Below are positions 17,914-28,600 of a stretch of 64,000 nucleotides of DNA, in pieces. Positions within the stretch are counted from its first letter, which is position 1. Each line of letters starts with the position of its first letter. A program made the translations under genes and the position numbers. The notes under the pieces were generated by a model. The model did no database searches, was not told the DNA's origin, and saw only the letters and a program-made list of their open reading frames with translations. This stretch comes from Saccharomyces paradoxus (lineage: Eukaryota; Ascomycota; Saccharomycetes; Saccharomycetales; Saccharomycetaceae): assembly GCF_002079055.1 (NCBI RefSeq), contig NC_047500.1:620001-684000 (forward strand). The letters run 5' to 3'.

Positions 17914-18398
17914 GTGCTACTATCCATGCTTTTACCCTATACAGAAGCGACCTGAACATATAGCAAATCTATATTATTACTTTATAAAGTTAATTGATAT
18001 ACTTTTCCAAGTGTCCGGGTAACTGAACTTCTTGCACTTTCAGCGCGCTCTGGTCATTAAGCCATATGAGCTAATACCGTTTTTGACTGCATTTGAGATA
18101 ACCGGCACGGTGACGAACACGTAAAGAATTTAAGCTTCTTTTCTGATAATTAATCTTCAATTTTGCTTCTTATTGTCCTCATTTCCTTTATTGTTTTAAC
18201 GCATATCGAAGTTTTTTTTTGCCGATGAGCTTCGAGATGAAAAAAAGAAAACTGAAAATTTAGGTCGATAAGATAAGAGATGTGATTTTTTTTTACGTGA
18301 GGCTGTAGACCTTGTCTAACGTCTTATTTGCTATTTATATGCAGCCTCTTAAATAAACTTTATACCTTTAAGTTGAATTTGGATACCATCCATTTGTT
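17914..18398. promoter_or_regulatory. Divergent PRP2-URK1 promoter region
   Basis: Contains CCGGGTAA (18015-18022), a perfect Reb1 site, about 100 bp upstream of PRP2 and 380 bp upstream of URK1. T-rich tracts at 18211-18220 and 18288-18294. No gene seen. Confidence 0.6.
18015..18022. promoter_or_regulatory. Reb1 binding site
   Basis: CCGGGTAA is the reverse complement of the Reb1 core TTACCCGG, a general regulatory factor that clears nucleosomes in promoters. Motif match only. Confidence 0.6.
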
Positions 18399-19904
18399 AT
18401 GTCTCACCGTATAGCTCCTTCCAAAGAACGATCCTCATCATTTATTTCGATTCTAGACGATGAAACAAGAGACACATTGAAAGCTAACGCTGTCATGAAT
18501 GGTGAAGTAGATGTCAAAAAGACGAAGGGCAAAAGCTCTCGGTATATTCCACCATGGACAACTCCATATATAATTGGTATAGGTGGTGCGTCAGGTTCAG
18601 GCAAGACAAGTGTTGCTGCCAAGATTGTGTCATCAATCAATGTTCCCTGGACGGTATTAGTATCTCTGGATAACTTTTACAATCCATTAGGCCCAGAGGA
18701 CAGAGCTCGAGCCTTTAAAAACGAGTACGATTTCGATGAGCCAAATGCCATAAACTTAGATTTGGCATATAGGTGTATTTTAAACTTAAAGGAAGGTAAA
18801 AGGACAAATATCCCAGTCTATAGCTTTGTTCACCACAATAGAGTTCCAGATAAAAACATAGTGATTTACGGGGCCAGTGTGGTGGTGATTGAAGGAATCT
18901 ACGCCCTTTACGATCGTCGATTGCTGGATTTGATGGATTTGAAAATTTATGTTGACGCTGATTTAGATGTCTGCTTAGCAAGAAGATTATCCAGAGATAT
19001 AGTTTCTAGAGGGAGGGATTTAGATGGTTGTATTCAACAGTGGGAGAAATTTGTGAAACCTAATGCTGTAAAGTTTGTGAAACCAACAATGAAAGATGCA
19101 GATGCCATCATCCCATCCATGAGTGATAACGGCACAGCGGTGAATTTAATCATTAATCATATCAAGTCAAAACTAGAACTAAAATCAGATGAGCATTTAA
19201 GGGAACTAATAAAATTAGGCTCTTCTCCCCCACAAGATGTGCTTAATCGCAACATGATCCATGAATTGCCACCCACTAACCAAGTTCTTTCGTTACATAC
19301 TATGCTTCTGAACAAGAATTTAAATTGCGCAGACTTTGTTTTCTACTTCGACAGATTAGCAACAATTTTGTTATCATGGGCCCTTGACGACATTCCTGTA
19401 GCACATACAGATATCACAACTCCTAGTGAGCACACCATGAAAAACGTTATTTCCTGTCAGTTTGATCAAGTTACCGCTGTTAATATTATACGATCTGGGG
19501 ATTGTTTCATGAAGTCTTTAAGGAAGACCATTCCTAATATCACAATTGGTAAATTGTTGATTCAATCCGATTCACAGACTGGGGAACCACAACTGCATTG
19601 CGAATTCTTACCCCCAAATATAGAAAACTTCGGCAGGGTTTTCTTAATGGAAGGTCAAATAATAAGTGGTGCCGCCATGATAATGGCCATCCAGGTGCTT
19701 TTAGATCATGGTATTGATTTAGAAAAGATCAGCGTGGTGGTTTATTTGGCCACTGAAGTTGGTATTCGACGTATATTAAACGCATTTGATAATAAAATCA
19801 GCATTTTTGCTGCTATGATCATCGCCAGAGAAAAATTACAGAATCATCAATATAAATGGGCATTGACCAGATTTCTTGATTCAAAGTATTTTGGGTGTGA
19901 TTAA
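18399..19904 (+). CDS. URK1: Uridine/cytidine kinase
   Basis: Phosphorylates uridine and cytidine to UMP and CMP in pyrimidine salvage. The 501-aa protein has a uridine kinase domain (about 55-260) with P-loop GGASGSGKTS at 62-71 and a YDRRLLDLMDLKIYVD-type core, then a C-terminal uracil phosphoribosyltransferase-like domain (about 280-500) in which EGQIISGAAMIMAIQ replaces the canonical PRPP loop, so activity there is doubtful. This two-domain form is normal for eukaryotic uridine kinases. Length is equal to that of S. cerevisiae. Convergent with PHO91. Confidence 0.95.
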   Translation: MSHRIAPSKERSSSFISILDDETRDTLKANAVMNGEVDVKKTKGKSSRYIPPWTTPYIIGIGGASGSGKTSVAAKIVSSINVPWTVLVSLDNFYNPLGPEDRARAFKNEYDFDEPNAINLDLAYRCILNLKEGKRTNIPVYSFVHHNRVPDKNIVIYGASVVVIEGIYALYDRRLLDLMDLKIYVDADLDVCLARRLSRDIVSRGRDLDGCIQQWEKFVKPNAVKFVKPTMKDADAIIPSMSDNGTAVNLIINHIKSKLELKSDEHLRELIKLGSSPPQDVLNRNMIHELPPTNQVLSLHTMLLNKNLNCADFVFYFDRLATILLSWALDDIPVAHTDITTPSEHTMKNVISCQFDQVTAVNIIRSGDCFMKSLRKTIPNITIGKLLIQSDSQTGEPQLHCEFLPPNIENFGRVFLMEGQIISGAAMIMAIQVLLDHGIDLEKISVVVYLATEVGIRRILNAFDNKISIFAAMIIAREKLQNHQYKWALTRFLDSKYFGCD

Positions 19905-19994
19905 GAATAATTAGGGGCAATATAAAGTAAAATTAAATAATAGTGCACATATACATACTATATTAGTAACTTTTTATTTTTTCTGTGAATCATT

Positions 19995-22679
19995 CTAGAA
20001 CCCCATCACTTTCAATATACCATATCCCACAGTGACAATGGCGGCGTAACTTAACAAACTGGCCGGTACACCTCTCGTAATGAATGTGCCCACGGTCAAG
20101 TACCTATCACCGACTTCATCGATCATTGAAATAGCAGTCACGTTGGGGAAACCAGAAGTCGGAAGACCCATAGCACTGGAGCATAATAGGGCGGCTATAA
20201 CGATCAGTAGTCTGGAATGATCACCTGAAGGTAAATTGGAACCGATTTCACTCATTAACGGGACGATGATCATTGCTGCAACAGTATGAGAGACAAAAGT
20301 GGCCATTACGAGAATCACGAGGCCGAAGATCAACACAATGATAAAGATCGGTTCATGCTCAACTTGTGCCTTAATTAGCTGTGCCATTGTGGACAATAAA
20401 CCGGATGAGCTTACCGCTTTACCTAGAGTGGTACCTCCCATGGCCAAAACAACGATGGTCCACATGAAATTATTAAAATCATCCGAGGTTAGGAGACCAG
20501 TACCAAAGAAGACCACAATGGGTATAATAGATATAATGCCCATTTCACCAAAGATACCGGAAATTTGGTTAGAAAGACACCAAAGAATAATTGTTATAAT
20601 GCAAACTAAAGTGACAAACCATTGCTTCAGAGTAAATGGGTCACGGGATGGATGCAGTTGCAAAATTTTCACATTTGGCTCAGGGGGGAAGGTTATAATC
20701 AATAGTACCCAAATTGTCATGATACAAATGAAGCACACAGGTAGCGCAATCATAAACCATTCGGCCCAAGATGGCGAAGGGTCCATTATACCAATAGAAA
20801 AAATATTCTGAGGAGAAGCGATGGGAGAAGACATACCACCGATATTGGAGGCAAGAGCGATACCCAGAATTAGAGCCTTGGCATAGGAACAGTTTCTTGG
20901 TAGTGTTCTGAGCAAGGGTTGAACGATTGAATAGCAAAGGACGGGAGCAGCGACATTAGAAACCCACATGGAGACAAAGAGCGCTACAAACATATTTGTT
21001 AGAAGAATAAAATGCGGGTTTGTACCGGCGGAAGCCAAAATGTGCGTAGAAAGGACTTTGGCAATGTTGTATTTGGAAAGAGCAGCTGCTAAAGTAAACC
21101 CACCTAACAAAAGCATGATGACACTCGACCACATTGTCGATAAGATGAACTGAGAAGAATCGCGGGGAGACATCGGTTGGGAGGTGGCCGGGTCCTTGAT
21201 AACGGGGAACACCACAATGAGCAGAGGAATCATTAGAGAGGTCACGAAAAGGGGGATTGTTTCAGTGGCCCACAATAAAGATGCATATATTAAGATGGCG
21301 AAACAGTTTTTCTGTAGAGAATCTTTGGTGAACGGGGTCAAATTAAAAGTTAATAATGCGATGAAGCACGAGGTGATTAATACAAATTTTAAAAACGAAG
21401 TTTGGCTTATAATGAATTTTAACCATTGCTTGGGCGGCAAATGCATGAGTTCATGGAAAGTTATAGAGTCCGTCGATGGAGCAATGATACCGGCACCGCC
21501 ACTTGACATTGCCATGGATTCGGTAATATTGGCACTGGGGCGCAATTGACTGGAACTTAACTTCGAAAATTTCTTGTTGTCGGTCTTGGCAGATTGGTAC
21601 TTTCTTTCTAAATTCATCATATCCTTCCAAACAGTGTTTCTTTCCCAAACGACATGATCTCTCAAATGAGAGGACAATTCACGTTCGGCATCCTGGAAAT
21701 CGAGGACTTCTTGCCTGTTACCATCTTCATCTTCTTCGTTACCACCGCCGTTTTCATCATTGTTGATCCGGTCAGCGTCCAAGTTAAACGTGTTGGATAA
21801 TCGGCGCGTGCCCTTGTTCAAGCTGGCATAAGTGAGAATGGTCTCGGTAATGTGATGCTGAATCCTATTTATTGTAGCAGGATTAAAGACATGCGAATGG
21901 AATTTAATATAGTTCAAGTAGTTCTGCTTCAAGTTCGTGTTCAAGGACTTGTCAAATTTCTTGCAAATCTTGGAGAACCCGGTTTGGTTCAACTCAATAA
22001 AGTCCTTCAACTCGGATAACTGGGTATAGATCGATATCAATCTTTTTTTCAAAGACAGCCTATGCTGGGTGAAAGGAGAAAGATAGACCGGGTTAGAGTT
22101 AGAAAGCGACATTGAAGTAGAGGCCAGGTTTTGTATTGAGTTCCCGTTATTAGTCGCGTTCGAGACCTGCGTATGGATGACGGGTGCAGAGTCGATGGAC
22201 ATGTCCGTCAAAGAGGGGTTGGAGTCCGTAGAGGAGACACTACTAAACCTTCTTTGGCGTTGTTGTGACTTAGACTTCCTGTTTCTTGCAACACTTTGCG
22301 ATTGATGCTGTTGCTGCTGGTTGAACAATTGGGTGGCCTTGTTGGTGTTTTCCAGTTCCATGACATCGTCCTTCAATTCGTTGTAGTTAGCGATAAGACC
22401 TGTTTCTTGAGATATATAGAATTTATCGATTTTTTTCAATTCTTGATTTAAGGCAGCAACAAATTTGGAAATGTAGAATTGGTCATCTGGAGACGCATCT
22501 GCCAATAGCGGCAGATTTTCATCATCGGTGTCGCCTGGCTCCACAACATGGCGCTTATTGTTACTGTAAAGCTTATCCTTTTGCAAAGAATAGATTAGTT
22601 TTTTCAACTGCGAATACGCCAGATACTTGGTAGACCATTCCGGTACAGAATTGAACTGTAAGGAATGCGAGAACTTCAT
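19995..22679 (-). CDS. PHO91: Low-affinity vacuolar phosphate transporter with SPX domain
   Basis: Exports phosphate from the vacuole to the cytosol; its SPX domain senses inositol pyrophosphates. The 894-aa protein starts with the SPX hallmark MKFSHSLQFNSVPEW and Tyr/Lys-rich helices (1 to about 340, interrupted by a Gln/Ser-rich insertion at 117-170), and ends in a DASS/SLC13-type membrane domain with about 12 segments (from about 430), including GVPAS and SNIGGMSSP-like clamshell motifs. Related PHO87 and PHO90 are plasma-membrane proteins; position and length favour PHO91. A Cbf1-type CACGTG box lies 200 bp upstream. Confidence 0.95.
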   Translation of the reverse strand: MKFSHSLQFNSVPEWSTKYLAYSQLKKLIYSLQKDKLYSNNKRHVVEPGDTDDENLPLLADASPDDQFYISKFVAALNQELKKIDKFYISQETGLIANYNELKDDVMELENTNKATQLFNQQQQHQSQSVARNRKSKSQQRQRRFSSVSSTDSNPSLTDMSIDSAPVIHTQVSNATNNGNSIQNLASTSMSLSNSNPVYLSPFTQHRLSLKKRLISIYTQLSELKDFIELNQTGFSKICKKFDKSLNTNLKQNYLNYIKFHSHVFNPATINRIQHHITETILTYASLNKGTRRLSNTFNLDADRINNDENGGGNEEDEDGNRQEVLDFQDAERELSSHLRDHVVWERNTVWKDMMNLERKYQSAKTDNKKFSKLSSSQLRPSANITESMAMSSGGAGIIAPSTDSITFHELMHLPPKQWLKFIISQTSFLKFVLITSCFIALLTFNLTPFTKDSLQKNCFAILIYASLLWATETIPLFVTSLMIPLLIVVFPVIKDPATSQPMSPRDSSQFILSTMWSSVIMLLLGGFTLAAALSKYNIAKVLSTHILASAGTNPHFILLTNMFVALFVSMWVSNVAAPVLCYSIVQPLLRTLPRNCSYAKALILGIALASNIGGMSSPIASPQNIFSIGIMDPSPSWAEWFMIALPVCFICIMTIWVLLIITFPPEPNVKILQLHPSRDPFTLKQWFVTLVCIITIILWCLSNQISGIFGEMGIISIIPIVVFFGTGLLTSDDFNNFMWTIVVLAMGGTTLGKAVSSSGLLSTMAQLIKAQVEHEPIFIIVLIFGLVILVMATFVSHTVAAMIIVPLMSEIGSNLPSGDHSRLLIVIAALLCSSAMGLPTSGFPNVTAISMIDEVGDRYLTVGTFITRGVPASLLSYAAIVTVGYGILKVMGF

Positions 22680-22877
22680 TTCACCCTGGAAGTCAGCGTG
22701 TCTTCTTTAAAGTTTTCTTTTTATTTAATTAAGTAAAAAAAGAAAAAAGTTATTTTTACCAAGATTTTGAGCGGCATTTTTCCTACTTACTTATCAATTT
22801 TCTTGCATGCAAGATATACTCTTTTTTTGTTTTATTTTTTTTTTCAAAGATTTAAAATTAGTCCTGATCAAAGGCCA

Positions 22878-22885
22878 TCACGTGG
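22878..22885. promoter_or_regulatory. CACGTG E-box upstream of PHO91
   Basis: ATCACGTGG at 22877-22885 contains RTCACRTG, the Cbf1 preference, the same core as CDEI. It also fits Pho4 loosely. It lies 200 bp upstream of PHO91. PHO91 is reported as largely independent of the Pho4 pathway, so Cbf1 is the likelier binder; inference. Confidence 0.5.
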
Positions 22886-23297
22886 ATGCCAAAAAAAAAG
22901 GGAATTCTGGGTAACCTTTTAACTTTACTCAATTTCTTGAAAATGTTACCCTACTGTCAAAATAGAATTCAAGGTAGGGTAATAAATGTTGACCTCCTCC
23001 AACAAAAACCGTCTTCTGACATCACCCGCCCTCTTCCCCACGCCGGAGTGACATCAAGTGGATAGACCCACCTGGACACCTCGCTCAAAACGACGGAGAG
23101 AGTTCCAGCCCCTCTACCCCTTACCTCTCGCCGCCCCTCATTTGGGATCAGAAGCAAAAGAACAAAGGGCCTTCGCAGAAACAGAAGGTTCCGACCCCTC
23201 GGTGCCGTTGTGATTTCTTTTTTTGGCCAATTAAGCTTTTTTTGGCTTTCTCGAATCTGTTCAGTGCAAAAGTGCACACATACGAGCACACAAATAC

Positions 23298-23338
23298 ATA
23301 CATATATATATGTATATATGTATGTATGTATGTATGTT
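23298..23338. repeat. TATA/TATG microsatellite
   Basis: Alternating TA followed by four to five TATG units, lying 90-130 bp upstream of YNR014W. A second tract of the same composition follows the gene at about 24168-24190. Confidence 0.8.
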
Positions 23339-23427
23339 GGTTTATATGTGTATACGTATACATTCGAAGCACAAATGAATGATCTATAAATTTCAGATAT
23401 TTCCCGAAAACTAAAACTAAACGTGCC

Positions 23428-24060
23428 ATGACCTCCACAGATATCAAGCCTTGTGCCGTAAACATCCCCGTTTCCGCTCACATCACCTTCCACTACAAGT
23501 CGACCACGGACAGAAGCAGGAGCAGCAGCAGCAGCTGCTGCTCATCTGCTACCTCCAACACTAGCTCTCCCAGAGGCAGCTCCGCCGGCTTACCACCCGC
23601 TTTATCAACTGACAACGAAATCATTGAGACCGTACTTAACGTTTCCGCGCCCGTTGTGGCAGACCCTACGCCGCCCTCATTATTTAAGAACAACTACACT
23701 GCCGCCTCGTGCTTGACTTCTGATCCAACCTCGCCACCGGCGCTGCCCTCTTCTAGGCGCAACTCTGTGTTACCAGCAAGCGACTTCCACCAGTGCGCGC
23801 ATCACAAAAACTTTCAAAGAAGGGCCAGTGAACCACAGCTGCCTTCTTTCGATAACCGCTCGTCGTCCGAGATGAAAAGGTCCATCTCGTGCGCCCAGCA
23901 CAGCATGATGTTCCCCATCAGTGACCAACGGGAGCCGCAAACACCTGCATATCCAAACAGCCACTCAGACCCGTCTTGCCCTTGCAACAGACACCACCAC
24001 AGAAGGAACTCTGTCGCCGTCAAATTTGACAAACCATTATATAAAAGACTAGAGCCATAA
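23428..24060 (+). CDS. YNR014W: Uncharacterised Ser/Pro/His-rich protein (YNR014W orthologue)
   Basis: Function unknown. The 210-aa product is mostly low complexity: Ser/Cys run at about 30-42 (encoded by a CAG/CTG palindrome), Pro/Ser stretches, and a His/Arg-rich end ([23 protein letters not shown]). RRNSV- and RRAS-type sequences (about 110, 142 and 196) look like protein kinase A sites. No membrane segment or known domain. In S. cerevisiae the gene is cell-cycle and heat responsive and has a paralogue, YMR206W. GC content and codon use are higher than in neighbours and similar to SMM1 next to it, so this looks regional, not transferred. Real because it is preserved, start and end, in a second species. 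Confidence 0.85.
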   Translation: MTSTDIKPCAVNIPVSAHITFHYKSTTDRSRSSSSSCCSSATSNTSSPRGSSAGLPPALSTDNEIIETVLNVSAPVVADPTPPSLFKNNYTAASCLTSDPTSPPALPSSRRNSVLPASDFHQCAHHKNFQRRASEPQLPSFDNRSSSEMKRSISCAQHSMMFPISDQREPQTPAYPNSHSDPSCPCNRHHHRRNSVAVKFDKPLYKRLEP

Positions 24061-24369
24061 GCATCCAAATGTCCATCCATCCATCTGTCCATCTTCACAC
24101 GGCATTTTCCATCCTCCTTCTGTACATAAACATACATATACAGTTCTCCGTGCCACACGTAGCCGTGTATATGTATGTATATATATATATCAGTCGTTTT
24201 ATATATTCATTACTAAAATCGATAATGCATTTTTTGCCGCTTTCCATTTCCTGTGCTTTTGCTCATCGCTTCGCTCGAAGAAAAATGAAAACTGTCTTGA
24301 AAAACTTTTGCCATTTCATCCATCCAAGCCACACAAAATAACAAAATAACGCACCACCACACAAATATC
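24061..24369 (+). promoter_or_regulatory. YNR014W 3' flank and SMM1 promoter
   Basis: Contains TCCA-rich repeats (24068-24092), a TA/TATG tract (24165-24192) and an A-rich leader. No gene seen. Confidence 0.5.
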
Positions 24370-25524
24370 ATGGTTACGTATGCTGGGAAACTGGTCCTAG
24401 CTCCGATGGTAAGAGCTGGCGAACTACCCACGAGACTGATGGCACTGGCCCACGGCGCAGATCTCGTCTGGTCCCCAGAAATCATCGATAAAAAGCTAAT
24501 CCAGTGCATTAGGAAAGAAAATACTGCACTGCAAACGATTGACTACGTCGTGCCACAAAAGGTTCAGACCAGGCCGGAAACGCTCGTTTTCAGAACATAT
24601 CCGAAACTGGAATCCTCCAAGTTAATTTTTCAGATCGGATCTGCATCCCCGGCTCTGGCCACCCAGGCTGCTTTGAAAGTGATCAACGACGTCAGCGGGA
24701 TAGATATCAATGCAGGCTGCCCCAAACATTTCTCTATACACTCCGGCATGGGCTCTGCCCTCTTGCGCACCCCAGACACACTATGTCTCATCTTGAAAGA
24801 ACTGGTCAAGAACGTGGGTAACCCCTACAGCAAACCCATCAGCGTGAAAATAAGACTCTTGGACACTAAGCAAGACACTTTACAACTCGTCAAACGTCTC
24901 TGTGCCACGGGCATCACAAATCTCACGGTTCACTGCAGGAAAACAGAAATGAGAAACAGAGAGCAGCCCATCACGGATTACATTGCGGAGATTTACGAGA
25001 TATGCCGGGCGAATAACGTATCGTTAATTGTGAACGGCGCTATACGCGACCGCTCTCATTTTCACGACCTACAAACCAACCATTGGAAAAACGCCAATAT
25101 TGGTGGCATGATTGCAGAGTGTGCTGAACGAGACCCTACCGTTTTTGACCACACCGCTAAGCCCTCAGAAGATAGCCTGCATTGGGTCGTTGCTTGTCGC
25201 GAGTTCATTCAATGGGCAACCAAGTTTGACAACCACGTTGGCAATACAAAGTATATGTTGAGCAGAATTGTCCCCGGAAAATCAGTCTTCTTTCAGTACT
25301 TTGCCCGCTGCAAAAGCCCGGAAGAAGTTAGTTTCGTGCTAAAGGAATTGAAAGATGACGGAAGCGCCCAGACAGATCCTTCAGAGTACTTGGAAAACTG
25401 CAGAGCCCAAGAGAAAGCTTTAAAAAACGCCAACGCTATCGCCAAGCAAAAGAGGAAACTGGCCGATCATGCGGGCGGTGACGCTAAAAAGCAAAAGGTT
25501 GTACCACTTCCTGCAGATATATAA
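24370..25524 (+). CDS. SMM1: tRNA dihydrouridine(20) synthase
   Basis: Reduces uridine 20 in the D loop of many tRNAs with NADPH and FMN (Dus2 type). The 384-aa protein has a TIM-barrel with the N-terminal LAPMVRAGELPTRLMAL motif, the catalytic cysteine C117 in INAGCPK, the VHCRKT motif near 190 and the NGAI/D-R motif near 220 for FMN. The C-terminal tail ends in a Lys/Ala-rich basic stretch (about 350-380) that may bind RNA or direct the protein to the nucleus. Length is equal to the S. cerevisiae protein. It is convergent with ACC1 across a long TA repeat. Confidence 0.95.
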   Translation: MVTYAGKLVLAPMVRAGELPTRLMALAHGADLVWSPEIIDKKLIQCIRKENTALQTIDYVVPQKVQTRPETLVFRTYPKLESSKLIFQIGSASPALATQAALKVINDVSGIDINAGCPKHFSIHSGMGSALLRTPDTLCLILKELVKNVGNPYSKPISVKIRLLDTKQDTLQLVKRLCATGITNLTVHCRKTEMRNREQPITDYIAEIYEICRANNVSLIVNGAIRDRSHFHDLQTNHWKNANIGGMIAECAERDPTVFDHTAKPSEDSLHWVVACREFIQWATKFDNHVGNTKYMLSRIVPGKSVFFQYFARCKSPEEVSFVLKELKDDGSAQTDPSEYLENCRAQEKALKNANAIAKQKRKLADHAGGDAKKQKVVPLPADI

Positions 25525-25566
25525 TATATTCTAAGAAAAAAAACGGATTCTGAAAGACAAAAGCGC

Positions 25567-25570
<4 letters not shown>

Positions 25571-25599
<29 letters not shown>
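25571..25599. repeat. (TA)14 microsatellite between SMM1 and ACC1
   Basis: Uninterrupted alternating TA for 29 bases in the 145-bp convergent spacer. TA-rich efficiency elements (TATATA) are usual in yeast 3' end formation and this one could serve both genes. Confidence 0.9.
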
Positions 25600-25603
<4 letters not shown>

Positions 25604-25669
25604 TTTCTAATTAATATTAGCAACTAAATGAAATTACATCAACATTATTTTTTTTTTACTTTACAGAAT

Positions 25670-28600
25670 TTATTTCAAATTTTTCAACAATTTTTCTTTA
25701 TCGTCGGTGGATAGCATCTTGATAACTTCAGATAATCCATCAATAGCATTATCATGGTCGCTTCTGATCTTTTTAGCTAAGTCTTGAGCAAATGATTCTA
25801 ATTTCAAACCCTTTAGTTTATCGTCCAAGGTCTTGTAGTTTTCTTCAATCCATGTTGCGACTTGTCTATCATCTTCATGGTCCACTGAAGCTGGGTACCA
25901 CGATCTAATTCTCGCAATCTTTTCTAACCTTGATGCTTCGCCCACTTGATGACTCAACCTTTTAATCAAATATTCTTCGTTCAGTCTTCTTCTTAATCTC
26001 CAGAAGAAGAAACGACGTGCCTCGGTCCATTCCAGCTCCTTAGAGATAACACCCTTGGCCACCATACGTGACGACCTATCGTGCAAATCGGCAAATTGAA
26101 GACTGATTTGTCCGTAAATCGGCAATAGTTCTCTTTCACGATCAGCCAATTGCTTGGAAATTTGCTGATGTAATTCTGGAGTCAAACCCTTGTTGGCCAA
26201 TTGAGACCTCAATTCTCTGTACTTATCATCCAATCTGTTCATGGTGTCCAACAATTTTTCCCTACGGAACTTGATACCAACCATACCTTGTGGTTCCAAA
26301 ACACCTGCTCTGGCGTTTACGTCGGCATACATTTCCATTTGATCAGCGTTGATAGTTGGATCAACAACAACCCATGAACCACCTCTTAGTTCACCGGTGG
26401 GTGGGATATAGATGATAATTGGTTGCTTGAAATCCACCAATGCATCCACAATAAATGAACCGTACTTCAAGACTTCGTTGAACATATCACGTTGACCACC
26501 AGAGAAACCTCTCCAGTTAGCCAAGATCATCATTGGCAATTGTTCACCATTGTTAAAGTCATTGATAGCTTGAGCGGTTTTAAAGGCAGAGTTTGGATGC
26601 CAAACTTGACCAGGTTCCTGAATTAATGTTTCAGCACTGTTTGGATTGGCTGGATCAGCAGGAATCAAGTTCTCCACAGTTCTTGTTTCAACACCGATAA
26701 CACCCAGTGGTATACCACCAAGACGGGCTCTACCGACAACAACACCTTTAGCCCATCCTGACAAGGTTTCAAAGAAGGATCCTTTATCAAACAAACCATA
26801 TTCAAACCCACTTTCAGTCTCGCGACCTTCAATCATCCATCTTACATCGTAAGTTTCATCAGTTGTTGGAGTGAAATCCACTGGTCTGTCCCATGTGTCT
26901 TTTGTTTCCAAGATTGGAACTGGCATATTGCGCTTGGCTGGAACATAAGACATCCATTCGACAATCTTCTCCACACCAGCTAAATCGTCAACAGCAGTCA
27001 AATGTGAGACACCATTGTTATACATGATTTGAGTACCACCCAGTTGTAAGTTCGAAGTGTAAACTTCTCTACCCAACATTTTGTTAATGGCTGGAGCACC
27101 AGTTAAAATGATTGGTTGACCTTCAACCTGAATAGCTCTTTGACCCAAACGAACCAAATAAGCACCGATACCGACAGATCTACAAGTGACCAAGGTAATA
27201 GTAAAGATATCATGGTAAGCTCTTGACGTAGCGCCGGCAATTAAACCAGAACCACGTAAACATTCGACACCTAACCCATCTTCAGAACCAATGATTGTCT
27301 TGATGATAAATCTTTCTTCACCATTTATAACAGTACGTTCAGTAAGAACAGAATTTTCTTTGTCAAATTTCTTCAAGGTTTCCATACCTTCACTTGTTAA
27401 GTATAAGTATTGGAAACCCTTTTCAGGATTGGAAGCATCATTCCATGCAACTTGGAATAGGGGGACAATTTCTTCAGCCATACCAATTCTAGCACCGGAG
27501 TTTGCAGCCAGGTAAATTCTTGGAATACCACGCTTTCTAGCATATTCAGTGACCTTATTGAAGAATTCGTCTTCTTGTGGACCAAAGGAACCGATCTTAA
27601 ATGTAATATCGTTAGCAACAACAACAAATTGACGGCCTCTTGGATATTCAGGGGTCTTTACAGTGATCTTAAAGGCAACCATACCAATGGCGTTGGCACC
27701 AGGTTCTCTTTCCACCTCAGTCAATTCGCCATTTTCATCTTCGATCAACTCATTGGAAATGAAGAAATCGTCTGTTAGCTTAACATCTGAAGAGAAATTT
27801 TTCCATTGGGATGACGATGCTTGACGGAATAATTCTGGGAAGTCATAAACATATGTGGTACCCATCAAGTGTGCCTTATAACGTTTTGGTTGTAACCATT
27901 CCTTAACAGCGTAAGGAGTAGCAATAGGTCTTAAGTGCATGGAACCAGGTTTACCCAAAGACTTGAATACCCATTCACCCTTTGCGTTCTTGACTTCAGT
28001 GTACATTTCTGTTTTGATGACATAACCGGAAACGTTATTGATCAAAGCACGCAATGGCACTGGCGCACCCGTTTGAGGATCTTTAATGATAATTCTAATT
28101 TCGGCAGAAGAAACACGCAATCTCAATAACCTCTTACCGAATCTTTCTAAGAAACCACCAAAGGCGGCTTCGACATCTTCTGGAGAAATATCAAACACGG
28201 CAATGAAATTGATGAAGATATGATTCAAGTCGGAATTTGAAGTGTCGGTGACTTCCAAGTTATCCAATATATCACTCATCAATCTGTTAGCTTCGGAAGT
28301 CAAATATTCTTGAATAGAAATGTCATCACGGATATGACCTGTTCTAATAATACCTCTTGTAAAGAATCTCTTATCCAATGGAGAAGTCTTACTAACAGCT
28401 TCATAGACATGAATGTTTCTATTATCAGTAAAAATTGGTTTGATGTTGAAGTTGGATAATCTTCCCAATTCCAATTGGAAAGCCAAAGCTGGCTCAATGT
28501 GACGAATTGTTTCATTTTCGTTATAATTTGGACCGTTAAAAGTATAATACTTTGGATAAGACCCATCTTTGAAACCAAACATGAATGTGATACGACGAAT

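Larger units (their letters stand above)
22680..23427. promoter_or_regulatory. Divergent PHO91-YNR014W intergenic region
   Basis: Carries the CACGTG E-box at 22879-22884, T-rich tracts (22816-22842), a GC-rich stretch at 23010-23200, and a TATG/TATA microsatellite at 23298-23338. A short upstream ORF (23375-23389) precedes YNR014W. The minus-strand frame through this interval is low-complexity chance coding. Confidence 0.6.

Noticed and set aside
20299-20811. 170-residue plus-strand frame inside PHO91
   Set aside because: Antisense to membrane segments of PHO91; composition explains it.
22969-23493. 174-residue minus-strand frame between PHO91 and YNR014W
   Set aside because: Its Thr/Tyr/Ile repeats come from the TATG microsatellite; overlaps the YNR014W start.
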